Assembly: GCA_002633005.1 (NCBI GenBank)
Contig: NMRA01000018.1
Location: 597,138-644,093, forward strand
DNA length: 46,956 nt
DNA from: Phoronis australis
Taxonomy: Eukaryota > Phoronida > Phoronidae
Reading direction: 5' to 3'
Shown in pieces: positions 23,201 to 34,140 of this stretch. The first letter of the stretch is position 1. Each line of letters starts with the position of its first letter. The translations under genes were made by a program, and so were the position numbers. The notes under the pieces are model-generated. The model was given only the letters and a program-made list of their open reading frames with translations, was not told the origin of the DNA and ran no database searches.

Positions 23201-24856
23201 AATATTGTTTGACTTTGACACTCGCAGTGTCGAAGTTGTGGCAACTTGGAATTTTTCCTAGGTCACCAAACACAATCTGAAGTCGCATTGGTGACTTGCA
23301 GCTTGCCAAATCGAGTGCTGCGTTACCTCTCGCAATTTCTGAAGTCTGTCCTTTGAAGAGAGATACGTGTACAACTAAAGATGTTGTCACAGTTTTCCCC
23401 ATGTGTGGGTGGGTGCAGGTTACTGACCTGTGCTAATAACTTTTGGTGCGACTAAAGACTGAAGATTGGTTCAAGTTGATCACTTTTGATTATTAATCTG
23501 GACTGTACATTCCTAAGTCTACTTATAGAAAACGTCTGATGTAATGTCTGTTCTGTGCTTCAGCCAGTGCTGCGAAGCCTTGACATGTGATGAACTTCTG
23601 AGAAATTTGCACCAACTGTTACACTTGTTGATTCAATAAACTGCTGTCTCTATAGCTGGCTTTCTATTGACCATGGCTGTAACTGCTGAATCAGATTCTC
23701 TTCAGGGCAACTCAAGTGTAACTGTCTTGTAACTCTAACTTTAACTTAAACTCCAACTTAAAATGTTATCAACTAGCCTGTGGCTGTGTATTTATAGTCT
23801 CTTACGATGTTCTGCAACGTTTTACCAATTGAAGCACATTCTAGAGCTTTTTGGAATCTACCCAATCTTTTACAAACATATAGTAGGCTGCAGAATGTTC
23901 CCTACCATACTATTGTAAACAAATTACATTGTCACTGTTAGGACCTCATGGGTCATGTCTATCAAGTGCTATACAAACAGAACAAGATATTATTAAACTA
24001 AGAACAGTGTCAATCTATTCCTGACAGACAGAGAGTGATATATTTGGAACCACTGCAGACAGACTGAGTCATACAAAATGGGTTCTGGTGTGGACCACAA
24101 TGGTCAAGTTACTTATACAGCATCTAAAAAGCTTACAAAGTCTAATGTAGCAAGTCATCCGACACTAATGACGTTTAAAGCAAAAAACGCTGCTTCCAGA
24201 TAAACCGTCACATATGCATAAAGCATTTCTTCAAATCCATAGTGTCTTCAGAGAATTTCAGATGCAATGACTTGATTCATACCCCTACTATCGGATCTTG
24301 CCACAAACACAATTTCATGTTGACCAAGACCTCAGTTTCACAATAACGCACCAGCATCACTTCAGTGCATAGTCCTGATAAAGTGCTCTTTCTTCAAAAT
24401 GAGCCCTAAGAAAGAGATTTTTTTTGTTAAGCCTCATTTACTGTCTCGGAAATAGGTGAAACTGTAATTGCAGTGTCTGACACGATGTTCCATCTATTCA
24501 TCGCGAGGACGTGTTTCTCCCTGTATTTCTCTGAATTTTGTATATTTATGATAATTGCGGGAAGCCTGACAAAGGTACCAGACGTGCTCAGGTGAGCCCA
24601 TTGCACTGATCACCTGAAACCATTTTTATGCTTTATAAACAAAGTTGAGGAGCTAGAGACCTGACCTGTGTCTTAATGTTGTAATTTTTAGAAGAAGACT
24701 TCCATTCAGAGGACTTGTGATGAGGGTGACATCTACATCCCTCATGAAATCTTCAAATGTCAAGATTACCTGCCACTTCCCCGAACTCCTGCAGCACCAG
24801 TTGTTGTAACTAGCTATGAGAAGGGAGAAGAAGAAAACAACTCACAGGCATTGTGA
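17249..24856 (+). CDS. BLOC1S4: BLOC-1 subunit 4 (cappuccino) homologue, 5 exons
   Basis: BLOC-1 is a cytosolic octamer that sorts cargo to lysosome-related organelles; subunit 4 is one of its coiled-coil chains. Exons are 17249-17407, 19225-19296, 21052-21153, 22244-22363 and 24692-24856 (TGA). Lengths 159, 72, 102, 120 and 165 nt are all multiples of three, so every intron is phase 0, and all have GT-AG ends. The 205-residue product is close to human (217). Residues 1-53 are acidic and low-complexity; exon 2 gives EEMLTRLDEFCGLVDM, exon 3 IRSDTT through QKIFYRIDKLE, exon 4 AFVNLVKKNLDALEQHVNKA, and exon 5 HEIFKCQDYLPLP. These line up with the human core (LLTRVDEFVGMLDM, IYSRIDRLEAFV, RTEDYFP). 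The start is the ATG after CTTTAAAG; an upstream in-frame ATG at 17186 is possible but would add a non-conserved stretch. A SINE tail abuts the exon 5 acceptor. Confidence 0.92.
17408..19224 (+). other. BLOC1S4 intron 1
   Basis: AT-rich intron with donor GTGAGC and acceptor GATTTTCAG. A 96-codon minus-strand frame at 18253-18543 has no recognisable motif and I do not call it a gene. Introns 2 and 3 (19297-21051, 21154-22243) and intron 4 (22364-24691) are similar apart from the SINEs and tandem duplication listed separately. Confidence 0.55.
20512..20690 (+). mobile_element. tRNA-derived SINE
   Basis: The head reads GGCAGTGTGGCCTAGTG (A-box-like), with a B box GGGTTCGAGTCC at 20562-20573, followed by a body containing CTAGCTCCTCAGCT and AGGTGATCAGTGCAATGGGC. 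The body is shared with 24582-24683 in opposite orientation, showing a repeated family. It lies in BLOC1S4 intron 2 in sense orientation. Confidence 0.7.
23081..23216. repeat. Perfect 68-bp tandem duplication
   Basis: Two consecutive identical 68-bp units (23081-23148 and 23149-23216) lie in BLOC1S4 intron 4. Exact identity means a very recent duplication or an assembly overlap error. Confidence 0.85.
24582..24683 (-). mobile_element. 5'-truncated SINE copy
   Basis: The reverse complement shares CAGGTCTCTAGCTCCTCA and CAGGTGATCAGTGCAATGGG with the SINE at 20512-20690, but the tRNA-like head is missing. It ends within a few bases of the exon 5 polypyrimidine/acceptor region of BLOC1S4, so it may have supplied part of the splice-site surroundings. 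Confidence 0.65.
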
Positions 24857-25149
24857 TCATTCAGAAGCAGACCATTGATTTTAATCTCTGTCAGTTCAAA
24901 CCTCTACTTCTGCCTTCAGTCATTGCTAAAAGATTTTCTGAATTGAAAAGACTGTAAAGTGAACGGGTGCTTTGATGATACCATGTATAAAGGAATTTTC
25001 TGATAAACTGGGGTTTCCTCTGCTGAAGTTATGTTTGTTGAAAAGCAGAAGAATGACTTCTAGCTTTCACGAGAGTGAAACTTGCAGAAATGTTGAAACA
25101 ATATGCAGTGGCTATCAATCCATTGGATGACTTGAAATTCTCTGAGTGA

Positions 25150-25255
25150 GGGCAGTTAGATAATGGTCTTGCCTATGTAAGGACTTGAACTCAAGTTATC
25201 TCCTACTCGGTCTCTTAGCCAACAACTCTCTCATGCTGATTAACTGCTTGACACT
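25150..25255 (-). repeat. tRNA-like relic
   Basis: On the minus strand the segment contains TTGAGTTCAAGTCC, which fits a B box, and upstream AATCAGCATGAGAGAG resembling an A box. Stems do not close convincingly, so it is probably a decayed SINE head and not a tRNA gene. Confidence 0.3.
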
Positions 25256-25585
25256 CTACTCAGTTGTTATGAAGGGTGCTTTTATTCATGAGCACAATCA
25301 AATGAATCTTTGTGTTGAGAGCTAAGTGTAAAGATACTGTACTTGGGGTGGACTTCGTCAATTGGTTTGTATACTCTACCAAATTAAATATTCAAGATCG
25401 TGGATGAAACCGTAGACTTACAAGCAGTAGTGTGCAGAAGTGTGGTGATGCTCGGGGTGACTTTTTATTGGACGCTCCCTCTTTACTCACCCACCAAGCA
25501 GTGGCAGATCTAGGATACCATAACGGGGAGCCCAACACTTTGTTTCGGGCAAATGTGTAAAGCATGCACGCACCCTGTCTGAAAT

Positions 25586-25742
25586 CAGTGGCAGATTTAG
25601 AGGGGCCCAAGGGGGCCATGGCCCCCCTGAAATTATTCCAGATTCCATTTGGCAGTTCGGGGGTGTGAATGTCTGACAGGCTAAATCCTGGCTAATACTC
25701 TACCCTGGCCCCCCTTAACTCAGAATCCTGGATCTTCCCTTG
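25586..25742. mobile_element. MITE, CAGTGGC family
   Basis: Begins CAGTGGCAGATTTAGAGGGG and ends with the imperfect inverse of that end (GGATCTTCCCTTG). The interior matches the reverse complement of 39720-39879 through TTCCATTTGGCAGT and AAATCCTGGCTAA. Flanking GAAAT is present on both sides (25581-25585 and 25743-25747). A partial head (CAGTGGCAGATCTAGG) also occurs at about 25499. Confidence 0.7.
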
Positions 25743-26847
25743 GAAATGGAGAAGGGCTTGGACTTCCTTGCTGAAATGCAGCGAACCCCACAACGAAAAA
25801 AAACGGGGAGATCGAGTGTTGCAGTTATCAAATCGAGTCTAATTCATTTTGATTTTGTCATATTTGTTCATTGAGCGAGGGCATTAGTCAACAAATCTGT
25901 GTTTATTGTACATGTATGTGCTTCAAGCACGCGGCTATTAAACATCACGGCAGAAACGAAATAGTTGCTGCGACGCCTCTTGCATGAGAGAGAGAAAGAG
26001 AGAAAACACTTTTATTTACATTACATTATAATAATACAATAATTAAAATTTGATTTCAATTAGGAGGCCTTCTAAAGGTTATTGACCACTAATAAGAAGG
26101 TCCCCTGTACAAAATAAATAAACGGAAATGCAAAAATCAGTAGGAAAGCTTAAGAAAAAGTGAATTAGTGCTGAAAACGACCCACGTGCCAGGAGCCAAG
26201 AAATAAACTGGCACAGCTCAGGAGATTTTGAGAATACAATTAGATACGGTTACATATGAAGCAATTGGAAATATGACAAACTGGATCGTAGTTGCTAATA
26301 ATAAAATTGGTTAAGAACCTGCAGAATGCTTGCAAAGAATATGTTTTTATTATATTTAGAGCAGAGACTGGTATTTCGTTGTTGTTTGTAAGTCGAGGAA
26401 TCTCAAATGTAATACAGGCTCTTGATGACAATTTGTTGGACGGAGAAGTTAAAATTTTGGGTTGTATTGTCGGAATAGCAGCTGAGTATTGATTCAGGTA
26501 TGTAGGAGTTTTAATGTGTCCGGTTGGTTTATATTGGATGGGTTTACTAAAGAAATTGTTAGTACAAAAATACGTAGGAAGCTGATTATTGAGGAATTTA
26601 TAGTAAAATTTTACAGTTGAGGTCTTAAAGATGTCTAGAAGTACATGTAGAGGAAGGCGAAGTTCCTTACATATGGGCAGAGAGTGAGCATTATAACTGG
26701 AATTTGATATATTCCTAAGGATTCTCTTCTGGGCTGTCTGAAGTTTCTTAGTGTTGCCAAAACTTCAAGTTGCAATGCCATAGTTTAAATGTGGGAGGAC
26801 AAGTGAATTATATATCAACTTGAGAGCTAGAGGAGGAAGATGAGATT

Positions 26848-28033
26848 TCAACTGATATAAGAGTCCACCGATATTGTTAAGTTTGTTTGAGCTGAGGTTA
26901 ATGTGGGGGACCATGAGAGGTTTTTGTCAACAGTAATACCAAGGAAAGGGAAACTGTTCACATGACATATTGTTTTGCTATTTATATAAATGGAGGGAAT
27001 AATACATTTTTCAATTTTCTTTTTGGTGTAGTGGAAGATTATTAATTTACTTTTTGATGTGTTAATTGAAAGTTTTTTCACGGAAAACCAGTCTGAAATA
27101 GATTTAAGGTTGTTGTTGATGGTGGTTGATTGCTGTAAAGTTTGTTGGGAAGATTCAGTCAGTTTGTAAGGTGTGACGAGGCAAGTGTCGTCAGCATAAA
27201 GAAGTGTGTCCATGGGCGAAGAAAACGAAAGATCATTTATGTAAACTAGGAAGAGAAGTGGGCCAAGGGCAGAGCCTTGGGGAACTCCGGTAGATATTGG
27301 TAACCAACTGGAAGTTGTATCACTTAATGAAACATATTGGGTGCGGTTTGAGAGATAACTTTGAAACAGTGTATATTCAACGCCAGTAATACCATAGTGA
27401 TTTATCTTTTGCAAGAGTATTTGGTGGTCTATTGTGTCGAAAGCTTTAGAGAGATCAAGAAAGATGACCAGGGGATTCATGTCATAATCAAAATGGGAAC
27501 AAATGCGGTCTAAAAGTTCAAGCGAAGCAAGTTCTGTAGAGTGACATTTCCTGAAACCATATTGATGTTTATTAAGAATATCATTTTCATCTAGGAAAGT
27601 TGAAAGTTGAGTATGGATATTTTGTCTATAATTTTTGAGATTGTTGGAAGAATAGAAATGGGTCTATAATTGCCCGGGTGCTCTGGTCCAAACCATGTTG
27701 CTTAAAAACTGGGATTACCTTTGCAATCTTTAGAGCATCTGGAAATATACCAGTGAGCAAGCACTGGTTGATGATGGTCGTGAGAGGTTCAATTGTAAAA
27801 GGACTGCTTATTTTGATAATTTTAGATGATAAATTGTCATGACCTGTACTATTTTTTGTGTCCATGTCTCTTGTAATATCTAATACTTGTTTATTATTAA
27901 TTAGTTTGAAAGAGAACTTAAATTTGTTTGGCGTGGGAAGATAGTCTTTGAAATTCTTGTATTTTATCATAGTTATTGATTCAGAAGGTGAAGAGCCGAT
28001 TTGGGTAAAGTAGGTGTTGAATAAACTCGCCAT
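26848..28033 (-). pseudogene. Retrotransposon reverse transcriptase domain
   Basis: The first part (28033-27626) carries TGHDNLSSKIIK and IAKVIPVFK; a frameshift precedes NYRPISILPTISK, which is in another frame. The core (27480-26848) has FLDLSKAFDTIDH (motif A, catalytic Asp), GVPQGSALGPLLFLVYIND (motif B) and LLYADDTCL (motif C, YADD), then FPFLGITVDKNLSW. The catalytic residues remain but the frame is broken. Confidence 0.9.
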
Positions 28034-28334
28034 TTCGGGTAGGTAACTGGTTTTAGTGTTATCTGAACGTAAAAGACATTCTGGGGTATCATTTTTTGGT
28101 TCGGACGCCGTTGTTCATAACTGTCTTGATTGTATCCCATGTTTTATTTATGTCAGACTTTCCTTTTTCGAATGTGTCATAATAGTAGGATGCTTAGCGG
28201 AATCAACAGTTTTTTGAGAATCTTGTTGTATACTTTTAGTTTGTTGTGGAGTGTAGCGTAGGATTGTGTATTGCTAGGTGTTGTCTTGGTTTGTTTTTAC
28301 AGTTAATCTCCGTAACGAATGGAAATTAAAATAC

Positions 28335-28490
28335 CAGGGCTGAGTTGCATAAAGCTTCAAAAGATATCCGCTGGATAAGTTTGATTGTTGCATGACGTCA
28401 TGTGCATTGTTCAACAATAACAACGTGACGCGTGATAATGCGACGTCATTGTTGCTATGCGGCGTATAACTTTTATGCAACTGGGCCCAG
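28335..28490. mobile_element. MITE nested in the retrotransposon
   Basis: 156 bp with terminal inverted repeats: CAGGGCTGAGTTGCATAAAG at the left, and the inverse of CTGGGCCCAGTTGCATAAAA at the right. It interrupts the endonuclease-RT linker right after the NSWIT motif, so it entered after the retrotransposon did. No clean target duplication is seen. Confidence 0.75.
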
Positions 28491-28742
28491 GTGTAATCCA
28501 CGAGTTAAGCGCGTGTTTGTGTTTATTATGTCTAACAAAGTGTTTTTTGTGAGATATGTTTTTCGTGAGATATGTCAAAGTATCACCCAGTATTGCGTAG
28601 TTGTGATTGGGGTCACAATCTAAGCTGCGGCCTAGCTTTTCCATGATATTGCAGTTCCGCAAGCTATTGAGAAAGTGAGTTTTTGTTTGCTGTGTGTAAG
28701 AATATTTTGAGACGAAAGTAGGGCGTTTAGGGTTGATTTTCT

Positions 28743-29531
28743 TTATTGATTATGAAGCAATGAAGATAGGACAGTGGTCTGAAATCGAAGAGAGAAGAAT
28801 ACCAGAGTGTGTATAGAGTATATGTATGTGACCGTATGATGTTGATGTAAAAAATTATCTATTAAAGTTGCTGATGTGGGGCTAAGACGTGTAGGGTATG
28901 TAATTGAAGGTCTTAAATTGTGATCTGTCATAAAATCCAGGAATGTTTGAACTTTATTATTTGTTTGTGTCTCTAGAAGTTTTAAGTTGTAATCGCCACC
29001 TAAAATCAGACGTGTTTCAGGCTGATTTTGAAGGTTTTCGATGATGGGACAGAACTCTTCAATAAACACGTCAAAGGTTCTAACGATTGAAGTCGGCGGT
29101 CTGTAAAAGTTTCCGACGCAGATTATTTTGTTGTTAATAGAGATAAAAGTGAGTAGGCCTTCGAACGTAGAATAAGTATCAAGAACTTGAATTGTTTTGA
29201 CAGGAGGATTTTCATTTACGTAAGTGATAAGGCCACCGTGTGTTGAACATAAGCCTGATGCAGGTTTGGAGTACATGTTGTAACCGTCAATTTGAAAGAC
29301 TGGAAGGCAGCTGGTCGTACTTAACCATGATTCTTGTATTAAGGTAATGTCGAAAAATAATTCTTTAGAGTGGATGTTGTGCAGGAATGATTCAAATTGA
29401 GTGAATTTTGCGTTAAGTGATTGAATGTTAATACTTAACACGGTTAGACTTGATTTATTTAGTTCAAGAAAGTTTTTAACTCCTTCTGTATCAAAAAATG
29501 GGATTTGGTAATTGGAGCCTCGGTGCCACAA
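28743..29531 (-). pseudogene. Retrotransposon AP-endonuclease domain
   Basis: Motifs in order are LSINIQSLNAKF (Asn), LIQESWL (catalytic Glu), GGLITYVNE, VGNFYRPP, LILGGDYNL (Asp/Asn pair) and TLIDNFL. The terminal SDH motif is present but in another frame near 28775, so a single-base indel separates it. Codon spacing otherwise fits the exonuclease-endonuclease-phosphatase fold. Confidence 0.85.
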
Positions 29532-29699
29532 TCAAGGGACTTATATATGAGACAGAAATCGAGTGCATTCTCACCTCCATAACTAGATAATAGAGGAGCA
29601 GGATCAAGAGCTGCGCCACAAAAGAAAACTGACTTACGTTGTCCATAAATGGGTATTAACATGTGTTATTCTTTGATTGGTCCTTGGATATCGGTCGTC

Positions 29700-30457
29700 A
29701 TATAAGTTCATTGAAATAGCGCACATGAAAAAATTCATAAGGGGTGGGCAAGATAAACGAATAAAAAGTTTGCAAACTTAGACAGACAAGATAGATACTG
29801 AGATACATACATGAAGCATTAGACATTTGGAAACTTTAACATTTAAAATTACAAGTCAAATCTATGCATATATATAAATCTTAAACACTATTTGGATTAA
29901 CTGTTCAATTATGGATAATTATCTTGCGTAGCTTCAGGCAGTCGACGGTAGCGATCCCAGGTGGTCTACATGTATAATAATGATGCACTAACCTGATGAT
30001 GCGGTGAGGGTGTATCTCCATGCACAGATAGCGTGATTCAATTTGACACTATACCCCATGCTGGGTGTACACAAGTTAGTCTTGTGACTGAGCTTAGTCA
30101 TGTTACATGAGACAATCCAGCCTCCCGTTCAGTAGCGCTAGGACCTCGCTAAAAAGCAAGACTTCGCGAGATTACGTGAGATATTGCCGTGCATTTTAAA
30201 TAAGAACACGTGACTTTGACTAGGTTTTAGCTAGGTCCTAGCGTCTACTGAACGCACGCCTGAATGAATAGAATCTAGCTTGTGACCCAGGTCACCTGAG
30301 GTATCCTGCTGTCTGAGTTTGCCAGAAATAGTTTCAACACTGTGCGTGCTGAGACAATAGGTAATGAAAGTTGGAAACACAATCGGGATATCGTTCGTGT
30401 AAGGTTTCCAGACTGATGAGTGACAAGGCTAAAAATCGTTCACAGTCTGCCATTTTG
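29700..30457. other. No supportable feature
   Basis: Intergenic sequence between the retrotransposon 5' side and the candidate exon. I see neither coding motifs nor a repeat shared with other parts of the window. Confidence 0.4.
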
Positions 30458-30726
30458 TCATGACGAAAGTTCGCCTGGTCTCACAATTTTCAGGCCCTTA
30501 TCATAGCAATATCTAACTACAATAAACACCAGGCTAATTGCTGACAAACACATCAGACCCATACTGAAAACCACAACTGACTGGATGGAACTACTTTCCA
30601 AGACCAGTTGCAATGAATAAACAATTTGAGGGATATCACTCAAACAGTTTATACATGTAGCAATGGCAAGCTTTCTTTGCCGGTAACGTGAACAGCAGGA
30701 ACTATATTGCTGAACTAGTGAGACAA
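30458..30726 (-). CDS. Candidate terminal exon of a membrane protein
   Basis: After a GGTCTTCAG acceptor the minus strand stays open for 88 codons to TAA. The product contains CCSRYRQRKLAIATC, then IVYSLQLVLESSSIQ, a strongly hydrophobic helix (VVVFSMGLMCLSAISLVFIV) and a basic, polar tail (RYCYDKGLKIVRPGELSS). Hydrophobic helices separated by a short loop and ending in a short basic tail look like the end of a multi-pass membrane protein. I do not recognise the family and found no upstream exons on this strand, so this could be chance. Confidence 0.3.
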
Positions 30727-30905
30727 CTGAAGACCCGGCCCGAAATACCTATTTTAACAATACACTCAGAATCTCAGTATTTTTATGCAGATGTTATTCA
30801 AAGCATTGTCCTAAGTAATTTGAAGAAACTTCAAAACCTATGAAACCAGAACCCAGGAAGGTCCAAGAGATAACAATACATTCAAGTACTACTTGTAGTT
30901 CTACT

Positions 30906-31147
30906 GCAGAGGTGGATCTACGGGGGAGGGGTGTTCATGGTGTTCAACCCCCCTAGGGACACGATTAAAAATAAGATTAAAGAACTGTTGCCAGGAAAAC
31001 GAAATCAGATATTAAAAAACAAAAAATATCTTACACGGGTGGGGAGAAACACCCTCCCGACCTTCCCTCCGCTCGGCGCTACGCGCCTCATATTCGCGTA
31101 AATCCTAACCCCCGCCCCCTTACTAAAAACGTAGATCTGCCACTGCT
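30906..31147. mobile_element. MITE with GTGGATCTACG termini
   Basis: Left end CAGAGGTGGATCTACGGGGG and right end the inverse of CAGTGGCAGATCTACG form imperfect inverted termini about 240 bp apart. The interior is GC-rich near both ends. It resembles the CAGTGGC family at 25586 and 39720 at the tips only. Confidence 0.6.
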
Positions 31148-31901
31148 CAGTACCAGCTAAGCTTATGTAAAATAAAAAACCCACATATTTTCTTCATCAC
31201 AACCTGTTTATTGAAGAAACACTGACAAACATCTAATGAACGACAATTAGAATCAAAGTTGCTGGAACTGAACGCATTGTCAAACTTTAACATCCAGCAG
31301 ACCTGCTGAGAATAATTAAAACAACATGGATCCAGAAGAACAATAATCATTAATTTAGAAGTATAGTGGTGCAGAAATGAACATAGCAATGTGATTTAGA
31401 GTAGAAACCACATACAAACACGTGTAATCTGGTGTATACACAGATATCAGTTTTAGGACAATCAATGGATGTTCAGCAGGCCACACGAATATCGGAATTA
31501 TTTATAAATTTTCACTTGGTTTACTAAACAAGCACATTCATTCACCGAATGAATTTTTAGCAGGTACATGTATAAGAATATTTTCAATCACACGAAGTTA
31601 ACAACGATCTTTTTTCCTAACTTGTAAATGCTTTTAAAAGACATTATAAAACAAAATGTCCATCATAGTATCGCTCACATGTAAAGGAAATGTGTTCGCG
31701 TTTGAGCAGTCAAATTCTGTTCATATTTAATTGAAGTCTGATTTGGGTCCCCGAAAGCCAGTACATAGAAATATGCTGGGAACAGGACAAGATCATTCAC
31801 CACAGCTGGAGATTGTAAGCTCCGATGTTCCTGTTTAGGTAACGCTCATCATTTTTTCATTCTGTTGTATTTTAACCGAAATCACTCCTGCGAAGTCATA
31901 A

Positions 31902-32345
31902 GGGCCTTTCATACTAACGTCGACGCGGTCCTGGATCGCAGTTAAGAGCTCCAGTTAACATCGCAGTTAATAGATGGATTTAAGACCGCAGCGTCAACGT
32001 TGCGGTGCGGTATGAAAGCTTAACTCCGGTCCAATCGAAGTTATCGCCAGGTGCCACTGTTATCGTCGACAGTTACAGAGCAGTGCCGTCACTAGTAACT
32101 ACTTATTTTTTGCTTTAATGATAACCAATCGATTTAAAAATGAGTTTAATGTCATTTAGCACATTTAAATGTTCCAAATTGTCACATTGAAAAAAAATTT
32201 TAGCGTGCAGCGCTACCTTGCGATAACATCGATGACGTCAGCGTCACCAACCCTTTGCACCGAAGCCAGTGTGAACGGTCCAGTTAACTGCGCTGTTTAC
32301 GTCGACGCTCCGCTCAGACCGGAGTTAAGTCAATATGAAAGGGCC
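31902..32345. mobile_element. MITE with GGCCTTTCATA termini
   Basis: Begins GGGCCTTTCATACT and ends ATATGAAAGGGCC. Inner sub-terminal segments rich in GTCGACG and GTTAA occur on both sides. About 440 bp, no coding frame of note. It directly abuts the start of a DR1-bearing repeat unit, so it probably inserted at that unit's edge. Confidence 0.65.
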
Positions 32346-34120
32346 AGTGTGCTGAAATTGAAAACAATTCCTTGAAAAACGTAAGAGATATAACATTTTG
32401 AACGTTGCATGACCTTTGCACTAATTGACTTTATCCAATGCATTTTAAGCATCTTTAGGAGAATTATTGCAAAGCCCATGGAAAATGTGTTAAACGCTGA
32501 GAATCACAGTTGTCTAACGGTTGACACATCAGAATACATGTACTTGCTGATTGAAAAGGTCAAATTTTCAGAAGAAAAATGCACCTAATGACCCCATGTT
32601 CGCACTAAATGACCTGAAACTTTGGATTCCGATTTGATTTACCTGTGGCAATCAGACCTGTCAATTTGAAGTGTCTAGCTCAAACTTTTAGTTTGCACCG
32701 AATGACCTTTGACCTATTTCACCTGATTGGATGACTCGATTACTTGGAAAAGTAATTTTTTAAATTGTCATGTTGACTTATACCTGTGCACCGAATTTGA
32801 AAAAGAAAGCTTTAAAACTGAAGGAGTGTAAGGTTCTGCGTTGGACAGACAAAATCAAAGTCCGAGTTTGACGGGATGATTTTATTTACTAATTCCACTT
32901 GGAACCTCAGTGAAAACTTTGAATCCTTGTGAGAACCGTGTGAGAACTGTGTGAGAACCGTGTGGGAACTGTGTGAGAACCGTGTGAGAACTGTAAATCT
33001 ATGAAAATACACAAAATACTAAAAATAAATGACAATATTATGTAAAACCGAATCTAAATTAAATTATTAACAATAGTCACTCTTAGAAATTAGTCAAAAT
33101 TACTCAAATGTAACTGAATTGGTATATGAGCTTTAAATCACATTTTACGAACCAACATTTATCTTAAAACATATTATATCCTAGAACATTTCATAGCTCA
33201 TAAACTCTAATGAGACTTACAGAAATTGCCCCCTTTGATCTTATCCACGCATGAACATCCAATTCTTGTTTTGTGTATGAGTATGATCCTTGTCAGTGAC
33301 TGAATACACTCCTTGAAACTCTACAGACTCGGTGATCTGCCTAAAATACTTGATTCTCCAAAGTTACTGAGCTTCCTCGTCTCCTAACTTTTTCTTTTGA
33401 GAATGACGCTTATGTTTGCTCCAGAAATATTCATACTCTAAGATATGACTAAACATCACATGGACACTGGTCAAGGCATAAGTACATCGGTGTGGGTGTT
33501 TCTTAGAATCAACCCACCTAAAGTTGACCACTCCGAAACATATTTTGATGATCATATCCTGTTTATCAGAACACTGAGAACTTAGCAGAACTAAAGCTTT
33601 TCTGAAGAAATTGCGCAATACTTAAGTTTACCACAAGTTGTTTACAATAACAAGTCTTATTCTAAAATATTTGTGACCTTCAAAATATGATATTAATTAA
33701 CACATTTGTTCATAAATTTAATCATCGATTTATAATAAATCGTTACATAATTCTAACATTTTTCATCAAAAATGTTACAAGGAGGAGTACCATTTTGAAA
33801 ATTATATGACCTTTGCACCTAACGACCTCTTCCGGTGCAATATGGAATATGATTATGTAACCAATCAAAATTTATACACCGTCAAAGTCATATGCTGAAT
33901 TTAAAGACCGTATCTGCACCCAATTTGGAGTTATTAAGCCTCAAAGTTGGTCGGAAGAAGAATAAGAATAAAATTGAAGGAAACCCAGGAACAACAGTAC
34001 TCTGCGCTTACACGCGCAGAGTAATAAAATTGAAGAAAACCCATTAACAACAGTACTCTGCGCTTACACGCGCAGAGTAATAAGAACTAGAAAGATTATT
34101 GTCACGGCATAACAATAATG
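32346..34120. repeat. DR1-bearing dispersed repeat units, first cluster
   Basis: Units share TGACCTTTGCACYAATTGACC, AGAATCACAG, AAAATGCACCTAATGACCCC, GTCTAGCTCAAA and GATTGGATGACTCGATT. Two related unit types alternate: the unit from 32346 and the unit from about 33775. The second ends in AAGCCTCAAAGTTGG, then AATAAG repeats and hairpins. Other units occur at 34200-34553 and 35883-36545. Between about 33000 and 33770 I see nothing recognisable. Confidence 0.7.
32929..32993. repeat. 11-bp minisatellite
   Basis: About six tandem copies of GTGAGAACYGT with few differences. Confidence 0.8.
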
Positions 34121-34140
34121 GACTCTGCGCGTGCGTATTA
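33999..34140. repeat. Hairpin repeat pair
   Basis: Two copies of an 8-bp inverted repeat, CTCTGCGC and GCGCAGAG with a 6-base loop (34000-34021 and 34056-34077), lie 56 bp apart. A degenerate third (ACTCTGCGCGTGCG) lies at about 34121. Each is preceded by AAAATTGAAGRAAACCCA. This is the same module as at 36601-36942. Confidence 0.8.

Larger units (their letters stand above)
25985..29660 (-). mobile_element. Dead non-LTR retrotransposon (CR1/Jockey type)
   Basis: Reading right to left: an AP-type endonuclease, a linker with NSWIT, a reverse transcriptase, and a C-terminal region with LPHLNYGIATW and SYNAHSLP-like segments typical of CR1/Jockey-group elements. The 3' end lies near 25985 against a GA-rich microsatellite. 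At least three frameshifts break the polyprotein (near 28790, 27690 and 26850), and a MITE interrupts the linker. No ORF1 is visible. The copy cannot be active. Confidence 0.85.
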
